DNA of 64,000 nt from a bacterium (GTDB lineage Bacteria > Myxococcota_A > UBA9160 > UBA4427): positions 229,542 through 293,541 of the forward strand of contig JANSYR010000008.1 in NCBI GenBank assembly GCA_024742285.1, in the 5' to 3' direction. The notes under the pieces are model-generated. The model did no database searches. It saw only the letters and a program-made list of their open reading frames with translations, and was not told the DNA's origin. Positions 26,810-34,452 of the stretch are shown here, in pieces. Positions within the stretch are counted from its first letter, which is position 1. The number at the start of each line of letters is the position of its first letter. A program made the translations under genes and the position numbers.

Positions 26810-26895
26810 GCCCTAGACGCGCCGTATGCGCCCTCGCCCCTACCGGAGCGACATCTCGCCACACGACGAGTCGATTCGACCCGAAGCGGGGCGCA

Positions 26896-26909
26896 ACGCA
26901 ACGTTGCGT
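26896..26909. promoter_or_regulatory. Perfect 14-bp palindrome, candidate enhancer/operator
   Basis: ACGCAACGTTGCGT is fully self-complementary. It lies about 112-125 bp upstream of the predicted ccoN start and 184-197 bp upstream of the predicted amidohydrolase start, distances usual for sites bound by sigma-54 activators. The cognate regulator is not in the window. Confidence 0.5.
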
Positions 26910-27066
26910 CCCAGAGACCGACACTCGACTCGATCGCGTCACGCGAGGTGGGCGGGTTTCGAGAACCCAGGTCGCCCGCCCCAGACATTTCGCCTCACTT
27001 CGCAGAGCGAACGCGACGAATCGCCACGCCGATCGCCGAGAGCCGCCGCCGAAGACGCGCACGCAG

Positions 27067-27082
27067 TGGCACGTGACCTGCA
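27067..27082 (+). promoter_or_regulatory. Sigma-54-like (-24/-12) promoter for the amidohydrolase operon
   Basis: TGGCACG, four bases, then CTGCA: one mismatch to TGGCACG-N4-TTGCW, with GG and GC spaced by 10 nt. Start of transcription would be near 27093, about 50 nt before the ATG at 27143. Confidence 0.42.
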
Positions 27083-27142
27083 GTGCAGTGTTGGACATCG
27101 CGCAGTCGGCTCGACGCCGGCGCGCGGGAGGAACGCCGCGAG

Positions 27143-28465
27143 ATGCCCCAACCCCGAATCGTCCTGCAGGGCGCCCTGCTCCTGAACGGGCGCGACCCCG
27201 CTCGCCCCGAAATGACCGTCGTCGTCGAGGGCGACCGCATCTCGAGCGTGGAGCCCGACGCGGCCTTCACGCCTCGACCCGACGACGAGGTCCACGACCT
27301 CGGCGGTCGGGCTCTCATGCCGGGCATGGTGCAGTCCCATTTCCACTCGCATTTCGGGGCCTTCGGCGACGGCGTCTCGGCACCGGCCCTGGGCCTCGAG
27401 GCGGCCCCGCCCTACCTCTCGATGCTCGCCGCGAAGAACGCGGAGAACGCGCTGCGACTCGGCTGGACCGGCGCAATCGGTTCGAGCAACGCATTCGTGA
27501 TCGACGTAAGCCTCAAGGAGGCGATCCAGGCCGGAATCGTCCGTGGCCCCCGCTATCTCGCCGGATCACGCGAGATCGTCACGACCGGCGAGTATTCGGA
27601 CTACGCCAACAACCGGAACCACTTCATGGAGCTCGGCTGCACGGGCCTGACCTGCGCCGTGAACGGCGAAGAGGAGTGGCGACACGTCGCGCGGATCGAG
27701 GCGGGCCGCGGTTGTGACGTGATCAAGATCTCCGCCGGGCCGGGACACGGCTCGTCCCCTGCCCGCGACGTGATGTATCCGACCCGGACCGAGCTGCATG
27801 CCCTCGTCGACGCGGCCCACACTCTCGGCAAGCGCGTTCGCGCCCACGCCCCGTCGAAGACCTCGATCCTCGAGTGTGCCCGCGCTGGCGTGGACATCAT
27901 CGACCACGCGGACCGGATCGACGACGAGTGCATCGAAGCGATCCTCGACGCGGACACGACGATCGTGCCGAGCATGCTCTGGAGCGCGCGCTTCCTCGAG
28001 CTCGCCGAGTCCTGGGACCACGACCAAGCGGTCCTGCAGATCAGCGAGGGCTTCCCGGAGAGTCCGGACGAGGTGAGGCGGCGGATCGCCGCCGTGCGCG
28101 AGGACTACGAGTACACCTGTGAAGCGATTCCTCGAGCGCTCCGCGCCGGAGTCCGCATGGTGATCGGCGACGACTTCGGAACGCCGATCATGCCCCACGG
28201 CGACTACGCCGCGGAGCTCGAGCTCTACGTCAAGGTGCTCGGCATCCCGCCGCTCGAGGTGCTCCGCTGGGCGACCCACAACGGCGCCATCGCGATGGGT
28301 CTCGGCGAAGACGCTGGACTCGTCGAAGCCGGACGCCTCGCGGACTTCGTGGTCGTGAACGGCGACCCGTCCGTCGACATCGCTTGCCTGGGCGCCGCGG
28401 ACGGGATCGCAGCAGTCGCCCTCGGCGGCGAATGGGCCCTGAACCGGCTGCAGCCCGCGGCCTGA
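27143..28465 (+). CDS. Metal-dependent amidohydrolase (imidazolonepropionase-like)
   Basis: A 440-residue amidohydrolase_1 protein. The start is the ATG at 27143 (MPQPRIVL) with GGGAGGA upstream. Features in order: an N-terminal beta-sandwich strand set, then GRALMPGMVQSHFHSHFG with the HxH metal pair, a possible Lys ligand in CDVIKISAGPGHG, His in RVRAHAPSK and IIDHADRIDD, the catalytic Asp in IGDDFGTPIMPHGDY, and the C-terminal LVEAGRLADFVVVNGDP strand. The family cleaves cyclic amides, peptides or related C-N/C-O bonds; the substrate is unknown. It leads a plus-strand operon with a P450 80 nt downstream. Confidence 0.9.
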   Translation: MPQPRIVLQGALLLNGRDPARPEMTVVVEGDRISSVEPDAAFTPRPDDEVHDLGGRALMPGMVQSHFHSHFGAFGDGVSAPALGLEAAPPYLSMLAAKNAENALRLGWTGAIGSSNAFVIDVSLKEAIQAGIVRGPRYLAGSREIVTTGEYSDYANNRNHFMELGCTGLTCAVNGEEEWRHVARIEAGRGCDVIKISAGPGHGSSPARDVMYPTRTELHALVDAAHTLGKRVRAHAPSKTSILECARAGVDIIDHADRIDDECIEAILDADTTIVPSMLWSARFLELAESWDHDQAVLQISEGFPESPDEVRRRIAAVREDYEYTCEAIPRALRAGVRMVIGDDFGTPIMPHGDYAAELELYVKVLGIPPLEVLRWATHNGAIAMGLGEDAGLVEAGRLADFVVVNGDPSVDIACLGAADGIAAVALGGEWALNRLQPAA

Positions 28466-28545
28466 TTCGCGAGCGACCCGCACGAGCTCGCACCGATGCC
28501 GGCGTCCGGAGACGGCGCCCGCAATTGCTGAAAGAGAGGAACCCC

Positions 28546-29727
28546 TTGGTCGAGTACAACCCGCTGATGCCCGAGATCTTCGACGACCCCCTTCCGATCT
28601 ACGCCCGCCTGCGAGAGGAAGCGCCGGCCTACTACGTCGAGGAGCACGACTGCTGGGCGCTCTCGCGATTCGAGGACATCTGGGTGCAGAGCGGCGACAA
28701 CGCCTCCTACTCCGCCTCGTTGCGCGGCACGACGCCGGCGCATCTGATCACGAAGCAGATGCCGGTCTTCCCGAGCGTCAACATGATGGACCCGCCGGAG
28801 CACACGCGGAATCGGGCGCTCATCTCCGGCGCGTTCAAGCCCCGGCGCGTCGCCGCCCTCGCCCCCGCGGTCGAGGCGATCGTCGAGAAGCACGCGAAGG
28901 CGCTCGAACAGGACGGCGAGATCGACCTCGTGGGGGACTACATCGCGAAGATCGCGATGGAGGTCTCGTGCGTCCTGCTCGGGCTCCCGATCGAAGACGC
29001 GGACGAGCTCTATGGCTACGTGAACCGGTTCTTCGCCCGCGAGAACGATCAGCCGGGCATGACGCAGGACGGGCTCCAGGCTGCAGACGAGCTGAATCGC
29101 TACCTGGAGTCGTTCATCCAGTTCCGCCGGGACAACCCGACGGACGACGACGTCCTGCTGAATGCCTACCTGAACGCGCGCTTCGACGACAAGCCGCTGC
29201 CGGACGAGAACATCGCCTCGCAGATGTCGACCCTCGTGATCGGAAGCACGGACAGCTTCCCGAAGGTCTTCGCCTGCTTCCTCCATGAGCTGTTCCGCAA
29301 TCCCGGTCAGCGGGCGGAGCTCGTCGCGGACCCGTCGCTCATCCCGAACGCGTTCCGTGAGGGGCTGCGATTCGGAATGCCGACCCAGTTCCTCGGACGG
29401 ACGGTGGTGAAGCCCGTCGAGCTGCACGGCCACACGTTCGAGCCCGGACAATCGGTGATCTTCCTCTTCCCGTCGGCGAATCGCGACGAGCGCGAGTTCG
29501 AGAGCCCCGACCAGTTCGACATCCATCGTCGATCACGCCGGATCCTCACTTTCGGACACGGAAGCCACTCCTGCCTCGGAACCCACATCGCCGCACTCGA
29601 GGGCGAGACCGCGACCCGGGCGCTGCTCGAGCGGATACCCGAGTTCGTCGTGAACGAAGACCGGATCGAGCGGCTGCGCAGCGAGTTCGTCGCCGGCATC
29701 GTCGGCTTGCCCGCCACGCGGTCCTAG
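28546..29727 (+). CDS. Cytochrome P450
   Basis: A 393-residue P450 starting at a TTG (28546), chosen because AGAGAGGA lies 6 nt upstream and the P450 N-terminus (VEYNPLMPEIFDDPLPIYARLREEAPAYY) begins there. The I-helix reads IGSTDSFPKV (about residues 232-241), a variant of the AGxE/DT motif with Ser in place of the usual Thr. K-helix ExxR is EGLR; the heme loop is FGHGSHSCLG with Cys343. The GSTDS-FPKV form resembles P450s whose I-helix reads GGTETLPKV. It follows the amidohydrolase and precedes a globin gene by 20 nt. Confidence 0.92.
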   Translation: MVEYNPLMPEIFDDPLPIYARLREEAPAYYVEEHDCWALSRFEDIWVQSGDNASYSASLRGTTPAHLITKQMPVFPSVNMMDPPEHTRNRALISGAFKPRRVAALAPAVEAIVEKHAKALEQDGEIDLVGDYIAKIAMEVSCVLLGLPIEDADELYGYVNRFFARENDQPGMTQDGLQAADELNRYLESFIQFRRDNPTDDDVLLNAYLNARFDDKPLPDENIASQMSTLVIGSTDSFPKVFACFLHELFRNPGQRAELVADPSLIPNAFREGLRFGMPTQFLGRTVVKPVELHGHTFEPGQSVIFLFPSANRDEREFESPDQFDIHRRSRRILTFGHGSHSCLGTHIAALEGETATRALLERIPEFVVNEDRIERLRSEFVAGIVGLPATRS

Positions 29728-29747
29728 GTCCCGGAGCGAGGATCCCC

Positions 29748-30248
29748 GTGCCGACGGTGAACGCCCTCCCCGCTCCGACGTCCACGAGGGCGGAGGCCGA
29801 AGTCGCACCTTCGCCCTCGGAGCAAGAGCAGGACCGGGAGGCGCTCGAAGCGATCGCGGAAGCGATCGCGGAGGACGGGGATCGTTTCGTCGACGCGCTC
29901 TACGCCGACTTCTTCGCCCGCTGCCCCGCGGCTCGGCCGCTCTTCGGCGAGCACGCCCTCTCCGAGCAGGAGGAGATGGTGAGCGAAACTTTCCGCGCGA
30001 TCGTCGCCTGGCTCGACGACGAGCCCTGGCTGGACGACAACCTGATCGCGTTCGGAGAGAGCCACGTCGAGTACGGCGTCGAGGAGGGGATGTACCCCCT
30101 CTTCGTCGAAGCGCTCGTCGAGACCGTCTGTGCCTGCGCTGGCGTCGCCCGGACCTCGGCGGGCGTTCTCCTCCTGCGGGAGAGCCTGGAGCAGATCACC
30201 GGGGCGATGGCCACGCGATCGCCGATCCAGAGGAAGTACGGGGCATGA
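29748..30248 (+). CDS. Globin-family protein (flavohemoglobin-type globin domain)
   Basis: 166 residues: a 25-residue acidic/proline-rich leader, then a single globin fold. FVDALYADFFARCPAARPLFG matches the B-C helices of bacterial hemoglobins, and SHVEYGVEEGMYPLFVEALVETV the F-G region, with His106 as probable proximal heme ligand. There is no FAD/NAD reductase domain, so it is a stand-alone globin for O2 or NO binding. The start is GTG 29748 with GAGCGAGGA upstream. It lies between a P450 and a CBS protein and overlaps the CBS gene by 4 nt, so the last two are translationally coupled. Confidence 0.85.
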   Translation: MPTVNALPAPTSTRAEAEVAPSPSEQEQDREALEAIAEAIAEDGDRFVDALYADFFARCPAARPLFGEHALSEQEEMVSETFRAIVAWLDDEPWLDDNLIAFGESHVEYGVEEGMYPLFVEALVETVCACAGVARTSAGVLLLRESLEQITGAMATRSPIQRKYGA

Positions 30249-30679
30249 GCGGATTGCGAACGGTGCGGGAGGTGATGTCTCCCGAAGTGACGACGCTTCG
30301 AGAAGACGACTCGCTCTCGATCGCCGACGACATCATGCAGCTCGGCCGGATCCGCCACCTGCCCGTCGTCGATTCCGAGGGACGCGCCGTCGGCGTCGTG
30401 AGCCAACGCGACCTCTTCCGCGGCGCCATCACCTCCCTGCTCGGATACGACGACCGTGCCAAGCGGCACGTGCTGAACGCGATCAAGGTGACCGACGTGA
30501 TGGCGAGTCCTGCTCGCACGATCGCCCCCGACGCGAACCTGACCGAGGCCGCACGCCTGCTGGACGAGCACAAGATCGGCTGCCTCCTCGTCGTCGAACG
30601 CGGCGACCCGGAGGGTGAGCTCGTCGGCATCCTGACCGAAGGCGATTTCGTCCGCCTTCACAAGCCCGCGCGCCCCTGA
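30245..30679 (+). CDS. CBS-domain pair protein
   Basis: A 144-residue protein of two CBS motifs: VREVMSPEVTTLREDDSL, then IRHLPVVDSEGRAVGVVSQRDLF; and VTDVMASPARTIAPDANL, then IGCLLVVERGDPEGELVGILTEGDFVRL. It is expected to bind AMP/ATP or a similar ligand and report energy state. Its start overlaps the globin stop, and the wax-ester synthase begins 5 nt after its stop, so all three are probably made together. Confidence 0.9.
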   Translation: MSGLRTVREVMSPEVTTLREDDSLSIADDIMQLGRIRHLPVVDSEGRAVGVVSQRDLFRGAITSLLGYDDRAKRHVLNAIKVTDVMASPARTIAPDANLTEAARLLDEHKIGCLLVVERGDPEGELVGILTEGDFVRLHKPARP

Positions 30680-30684
30680 TCCCC

Positions 30685-32058
30685 ATGGAGTCCCTGAGCC
30701 CCCAGGACGCCACCTTCCTCTACGTGGAGAACGAGTGCAATCACATGCACATCGCCGCGGTGGCGGTCTTCGAGGGTCCCCCGCCCGCGCAGGCCGAGAT
30801 CGAGGCGATGGTCGAGTCCAAGCTCGACCGATTGCCGCGCTATCGGCAGCACGTGCGCGAGGTGCCCTTCGATCTCACAGAGCCCTACTGGATCGACGTC
30901 TCCGACTTCGACCTCGCCTACCACCTGAGGCGGACGGCCCTGCCGCGGCCGGGCTCCGAGCTCGAGCTCCAGAATCTCGTCGGCCGGGTGATGTCCCAGA
31001 AGCTCGATCGGGAACGGCCGCTGTGGGAGATGTGGGTGATCGAAGGGCTGGCCGAGGACCGGTGGGCCATCCTCTGCAAGACCCATCATTGTCTGGCGGA
31101 CGGCGTTTCCGGCGCCGCGCTGCTGGCGACGATGCTCGAGTCCTCGCCCACGGCGACGCCCCCCGCGCCCTCCTCCTGGAAGCCACGTCCTCCTCCCCGT
31201 GCGAGCGAGCTCGTCGCGACCGCGCTCCGTCGCGGCTGGCGCATGCCGACCGAGGGACTCCGTGGCCTTCGCTGGGCCGCGACCGCGCCGGGCCGCGCCC
31301 TCCAGGAGCTCGGCGCCTTCGCGGAAGGGCTCCAGAGCTTCCGCGCCGGCGCCGCGGACACCCTCGAGACCACGCTCAACGGGCCGATCGGCCCGCACCG
31401 GCGCTGGCGCACCTTCTCGGTCCCGCTCCAGACCCTGAACAAGATTCGGGCGACCCATGGAGGGACGATCAACGACGTCGTCCTGACCGCCGTCGCGGGG
31501 GGCTTCCGGGCGCTGCTCGCGTCCCGCGACGAACCGGTCGAAGGGTGCAGCGTGCGGACCCTCGTCCCGGTCTCGACCCACCGCGCCGGCGAGGACGAGG
31601 GGCCGGGCAACCACGTCGCGGCGATCTTCGTCGACCTTCCGCTCGACGAAGCGACGCCCGGCGATCGTCTCGCCGAGGTCCTCGCCGAGACGGCCCGCCT
31701 CAAGGACGAGCATCAGCCCGAAGCGACGAAAGCGCTGAGCGCGATCGTAGACCTGTCACCGCCCGCGCTCCTCTCCTTCAGCGCAGGATTCCTCTCGGCG
31801 TTCGAGCAGCACAGGGTCCAGACGGTCGTGACGAACGTGCGTGGGCCCGGCGTGCCCCTCCATGCGCTCGGCCGCCGCCTCGTCTCGGTCGCGCCCTACG
31901 TCCCACTCTGGGGATCGATCCGGCTCGGGATCGCGGTCTTCTCGTACGCCGGCGACCTCGCCTTCGGCATCACCGGCGACTACGAGAGCGCCGCAGACAT
32001 CGACGTGCTGGGTGAAGGCATCCGAGCGGCCCTGGCGTCGCTCTCGCAGAGCGCCTGA
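30685..32058 (+). CDS. Wax ester synthase/diacylglycerol acyltransferase (WS/DGAT)
   Basis: A 457-residue bifunctional acyltransferase that esterifies acyl-CoA to fatty alcohols or diacylglycerol for storage lipids. The N-terminus MESLSPQDATFLYVENECNHMHI is typical, the catalytic HHCLADG (HHxxxDG) is at residues 134-140, and the C-terminal domain (DUF1298-like) includes the NDVVLTAVAGG and NVRGPGVPL motifs. It sits at the end of the amidohydrolase-P450-globin-CBS operon, suggesting surplus acyl chains from oxidative breakdown may be stored. Confidence 0.94.
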   Translation: MESLSPQDATFLYVENECNHMHIAAVAVFEGPPPAQAEIEAMVESKLDRLPRYRQHVREVPFDLTEPYWIDVSDFDLAYHLRRTALPRPGSELELQNLVGRVMSQKLDRERPLWEMWVIEGLAEDRWAILCKTHHCLADGVSGAALLATMLESSPTATPPAPSSWKPRPPPRASELVATALRRGWRMPTEGLRGLRWAATAPGRALQELGAFAEGLQSFRAGAADTLETTLNGPIGPHRRWRTFSVPLQTLNKIRATHGGTINDVVLTAVAGGFRALLASRDEPVEGCSVRTLVPVSTHRAGEDEGPGNHVAAIFVDLPLDEATPGDRLAEVLAETARLKDEHQPEATKALSAIVDLSPPALLSFSAGFLSAFEQHRVQTVVTNVRGPGVPLHALGRRLVSVAPYVPLWGSIRLGIAVFSYAGDLAFGITGDYESAADIDVLGEGIRAALASLSQSA

Positions 32059-32093
32059 ACGCCCGGAGCTCGAGCAGGACGAGGAGGATCCCG

Positions 32094-32648
32094 ATGGCCA
32101 CCCCGCGAATGCGTCCCTCGTTCCGGATCGAGACGTCCTGCTCGAACGAATGCCTTCAGGACGCCTTCGCCGAGCGGCTCGCTGCGAGCGCGGGCCGGGT
32201 CGTCGGCACGCTCAAGTCGGGGCATTGCGTCCTGGAGGTCGACGCCCGCGAGCGACGATTCTGGACTCCCAGCCTCGATCTCATGTTCGATTCGGCGTCC
32301 GCAGACGCGCCCGAGCGGACGGATCTCTGGGGCACGTTCTCGCCGCGTGCCGAGATCTGGACCGCGCTCGTCTTCGCGATGGGGACCCTCGCGATCGTGA
32401 GCTTCTTCGCGACGATGATCGGTCTCGCCCAGTGGGCGATCGGTCATTCGCCCATCGCCCTGATCGTACCGGTCGTCGCCGCCGTGATCGCGGCGCTGCT
32501 CTATCTCGCCGCCCTCGTCGGACAGGGCTTGAGCATCGCCGAGATGTACACGCTCCGCGCGTTCCTCGACGACTGCCTGCGCGACGCCGAAGCGCGAACC
32601 GCGCGGGCGACGCCGCCGGTGAGCTCGCGCGAGACTGCCGCGCTCTAG
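32094..32648 (+). CDS. Hypothetical membrane protein
   Basis: 184 residues, not recognised. A soluble N-terminal part (about residues 1-80; RPSFRIETSCSNECLQDAFAERL and a short beta pattern GHCVLEVDARERRFWTPSLDLMF) is followed by two membrane helices (residues about 92-115 and 122-148) and a cytoplasmic helix. The layout is like small bacterial proteins that sense or scaffold at the membrane, but no family can be named. It is 35 nt after the WS/DGAT gene and is the last gene of the operon. Its stop codon lies inside the right arm of a long terminator-like stem. Confidence 0.6.
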   Translation: MATPRMRPSFRIETSCSNECLQDAFAERLAASAGRVVGTLKSGHCVLEVDARERRFWTPSLDLMFDSASADAPERTDLWGTFSPRAEIWTALVFAMGTLAIVSFFATMIGLAQWAIGHSPIALIVPVVAAVIAALLYLAALVGQGLSIAEMYTLRAFLDDCLRDAEARTARATPPVSSRETAAL

Positions 32649-32666
32649 CTCACCGACGGCGGCGTC
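32609..32666. terminator. Bidirectional terminator-like stem between convergent genes
   Basis: Left arm 32609-32625 pairs with right arm 32647-32666 over 17 bp, with a 3-nt bulge (ACG) on the right side and a 21-nt loop. It covers the end of one gene and the gap before the convergent barrel gene. There is no clear U-tract on either side, so it may act by blocking RNA decay or pausing rather than as a classical intrinsic terminator. Confidence 0.45.
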
Positions 32667-32670
32667 TCTC

Positions 32671-33735
32671 CTAGAACGTGTACGAGGCCATCCAGGTCGC
32701 TCGTTGCTCGAAGATGTCCTGTCGCTGGGACAGGACACGCTCGTAGGAGAAGCCGAGCGACAGGCCGTTGCGGAAGGGGACGCGCAGGCCCCAGGCCATC
32801 GTGATCAGGCTCTCGCCCGCCATTCCCGGAGAGCCGAGGTTCGCGACGTCGGCGCCTTCACCGCGTTGGTCCGCGGTCACGCCGAGGCCGTTGAGCGCAT
32901 TCTGCGCCGCCCGGAGCGAGAGTCGCCCGAGGGAGGTGTCGAGGGTGGCGCTGCCGTCGCCGCTGTCGACCCAGGTCATGCCGTTCAGCTCGATGAAGGG
33001 CACGACGAAGTCGGCGCCGGGAATGACGTCGGTCTCGAAGGCCTGGTCGAGATGGAGGTTGTAGAAGATCGACGTGCTGTCGTGGTCTCCGTCCACCGGC
33101 AGCTGCGCACCGAAGTCCGCGATCAGGTGGATCGCTTCGGGACCGAAGCCGACGGACACCGCCGGAATGAAGACGCCGTCGCCACGCCCCTGCAGGATGT
33201 CGTCGGAGCCGAGAGGAATCTCGTAGCGGAGGCTCGGCGTGACGATCAGGCCCGCCTCGCGGTCGTCGATGGCGGCGTATTTGAACCCGGCGGTGATGTC
33301 CGTGAAGCCCTTGTCGTTGCCGAGCAGGCCGTTGTTGGGGCGCAGGACCGTGTAGCCGTCCTTCGTTGCGATGAACGCGAGCCGGTCGGTGATGGCGAGA
33401 CGCGCCTGGAGCGCGATCACGCCGGCTTCGCCGCCGTCGAAGACCGAGTCGGAGGGGAAGTCGTGGTAGATGCCCACGAGGTTCAGCTCCGTCGTGATGT
33501 ACGGATCCTCGAAGAGGTAGGGCATCGACATCGGCGCGACGTGGCCGGCGGGCCTCGCCTCCCGGTCGCAGCCGAAGTCGGGCAGGAGTCCACTGCAGTC
33601 CTCGGCAGACCGCGCCGCGATAGGAAGCAGGACGAGGATGGCCAGGAGGACGAGCCCGAGTCCGATCGACATCCGGTGTGTCGGAGGGTGCGCGACGGCC
33701 GACGCGGTGGTTCGGGTCTCCCTTGCCTCGATCAT
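32671..33735 (-). CDS. Predicted outer-membrane beta-barrel protein
   Basis: A 354-residue exported protein. An N-terminal signal helix (IGLGLVLLAILVLLPIAARSA) is followed by two Cys (SGLLPDFGC) and then alternating strands (ELNLVGIYHDFP, ARLAITDRLAFIATKDGYTVL, SLRYEIPLG, LGFSYERVLS), ending in YTF, a barrel-assembly signal. It resembles transporter or porin-like proteins of unknown substrate that are common in deltaproteobacteria. It is convergent with the preceding operon and lies downstream of the CBS gene region only distantly (222 nt gap), so it may have its own promoter. Confidence 0.72.
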   Translation of the reverse strand: MIEARETRTTASAVAHPPTHRMSIGLGLVLLAILVLLPIAARSAEDCSGLLPDFGCDREARPAGHVAPMSMPYLFEDPYITTELNLVGIYHDFPSDSVFDGGEAGVIALQARLAITDRLAFIATKDGYTVLRPNNGLLGNDKGFTDITAGFKYAAIDDREAGLIVTPSLRYEIPLGSDDILQGRGDGVFIPAVSVGFGPEAIHLIADFGAQLPVDGDHDSTSIFYNLHLDQAFETDVIPGADFVVPFIELNGMTWVDSGDGSATLDTSLGRLSLRAAQNALNGLGVTADQRGEGADVANLGSPGMAGESLITMAWGLRVPFRNGLSLGFSYERVLSQRQDIFEQRATWMASYTF

Positions 33736-33957
33736 GATTCTCTCCTTGGTGCGAGGTCGATCCCGGCCGACGCTCCGTGCGCCGACCTCGAGTCCAGGGT
33801 GTGCAAGTGAAGTGCCACGATGACGTCGACGTCAGTCGCGTGACGCCGAGTCGATCTCGCCGAGGCGCGACACGCTGTCACCGCGGTTCGGGCGAAGTGC
33901 GACTCGCCGACACGCCCGGAGGCACGACCGGAGCCACGGCCGGAGGCACAGCCAGCG

Positions 33958-34452
33958 CTAGGCGCCGAGTCCGAAGTCCGCGATCGCGCCAGCGAGGTCG
34001 AGGCTGGTGACGATGCCGACGAGCACGCCGGACTGTCCGTCGACGACGGGAAGACGGTGGATGTGATCCGTCATCATCCGGCGAGCGACGGATTCGAGGG
34101 ACTCTTCGGGGTGGGCCACGACGGGATTCGGCGTCATGACGTCACGGACGCGATAGGAGACGAGGGCATCGCCCAGGCTCGCCGCGTCCCGAGCCATGTA
34201 CTCGAGGGCGGAAAGCGGCACCGCATAGCCCGTGGTGTAGTAGGGCGCCGGATGGGCGTTCTCCTGCTGTCCCTCCCAGAGGGTCCGGATCACGTCGCTC
34301 TGGGAGGCGACGCCGACCAGACGGTTGCCCTCGACGACGGGCGCCCCCGATACGCCGCACTTCACGAGCATCGTGTCCATCTCGTGCAGCGTCATGTCGG
34401 GAGCGAGCGAGAAGATGCCCGTCGTCATTACGTCCGCGGTCGTGATCGCCAT
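33958..34452 (-). CDS. CBS-domain pair protein
   Basis: A 164-residue protein with two CBS motifs separated by a longer linker (about residues 65-95, containing HPAPYYTTGYAVPLSAL): TADVMTTGIFSLAPDMTLHEM, then GVSGAPVVEGNRLVGVASQSDVI; and VRDVMTPNPVVAHPEESL, then IHRLPVVDGQSGVLVGIVTSLDLA. The ATG at 34452 has GGGAG upstream. Its first 25 nt overlap the end of the epimerase-like gene on the same strand, so the two may be coupled. Likely an adenylate-sensing module. Confidence 0.88.
   Translation of the reverse strand: MAITTADVMTTGIFSLAPDMTLHEMDTMLVKCGVSGAPVVEGNRLVGVASQSDVIRTLWEGQQENAHPAPYYTTGYAVPLSALEYMARDAASLGDALVSYRVRDVMTPNPVVAHPEESLESVARRMMTDHIHRLPVVDGQSGVLVGIVTSLDLAGAIADFGLGA

Larger units (their letters stand above)
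26705..27142. other. 438-bp divergent control region between ccoN and an amidohydrolase
   Basis: It holds a sigma-54-like promoter for each flanking operon (26794-26809 minus, 27067-27082 plus), a perfect 14-bp palindrome between them (26896-26909) and a smaller inverted repeat GGGTT-N5-AACCC at 26954-26968. No ORF with coding character was seen. Confidence 0.5.

Noticed and set aside
26705..26830. FNR/ANR box upstream of ccoN
   Set aside because: No TTGAT-N4-ATCAA-like sequence was found; the nearest TTG...CAA pair (around 26794-26801) has the wrong spacing and falls within the sigma-54-like element.
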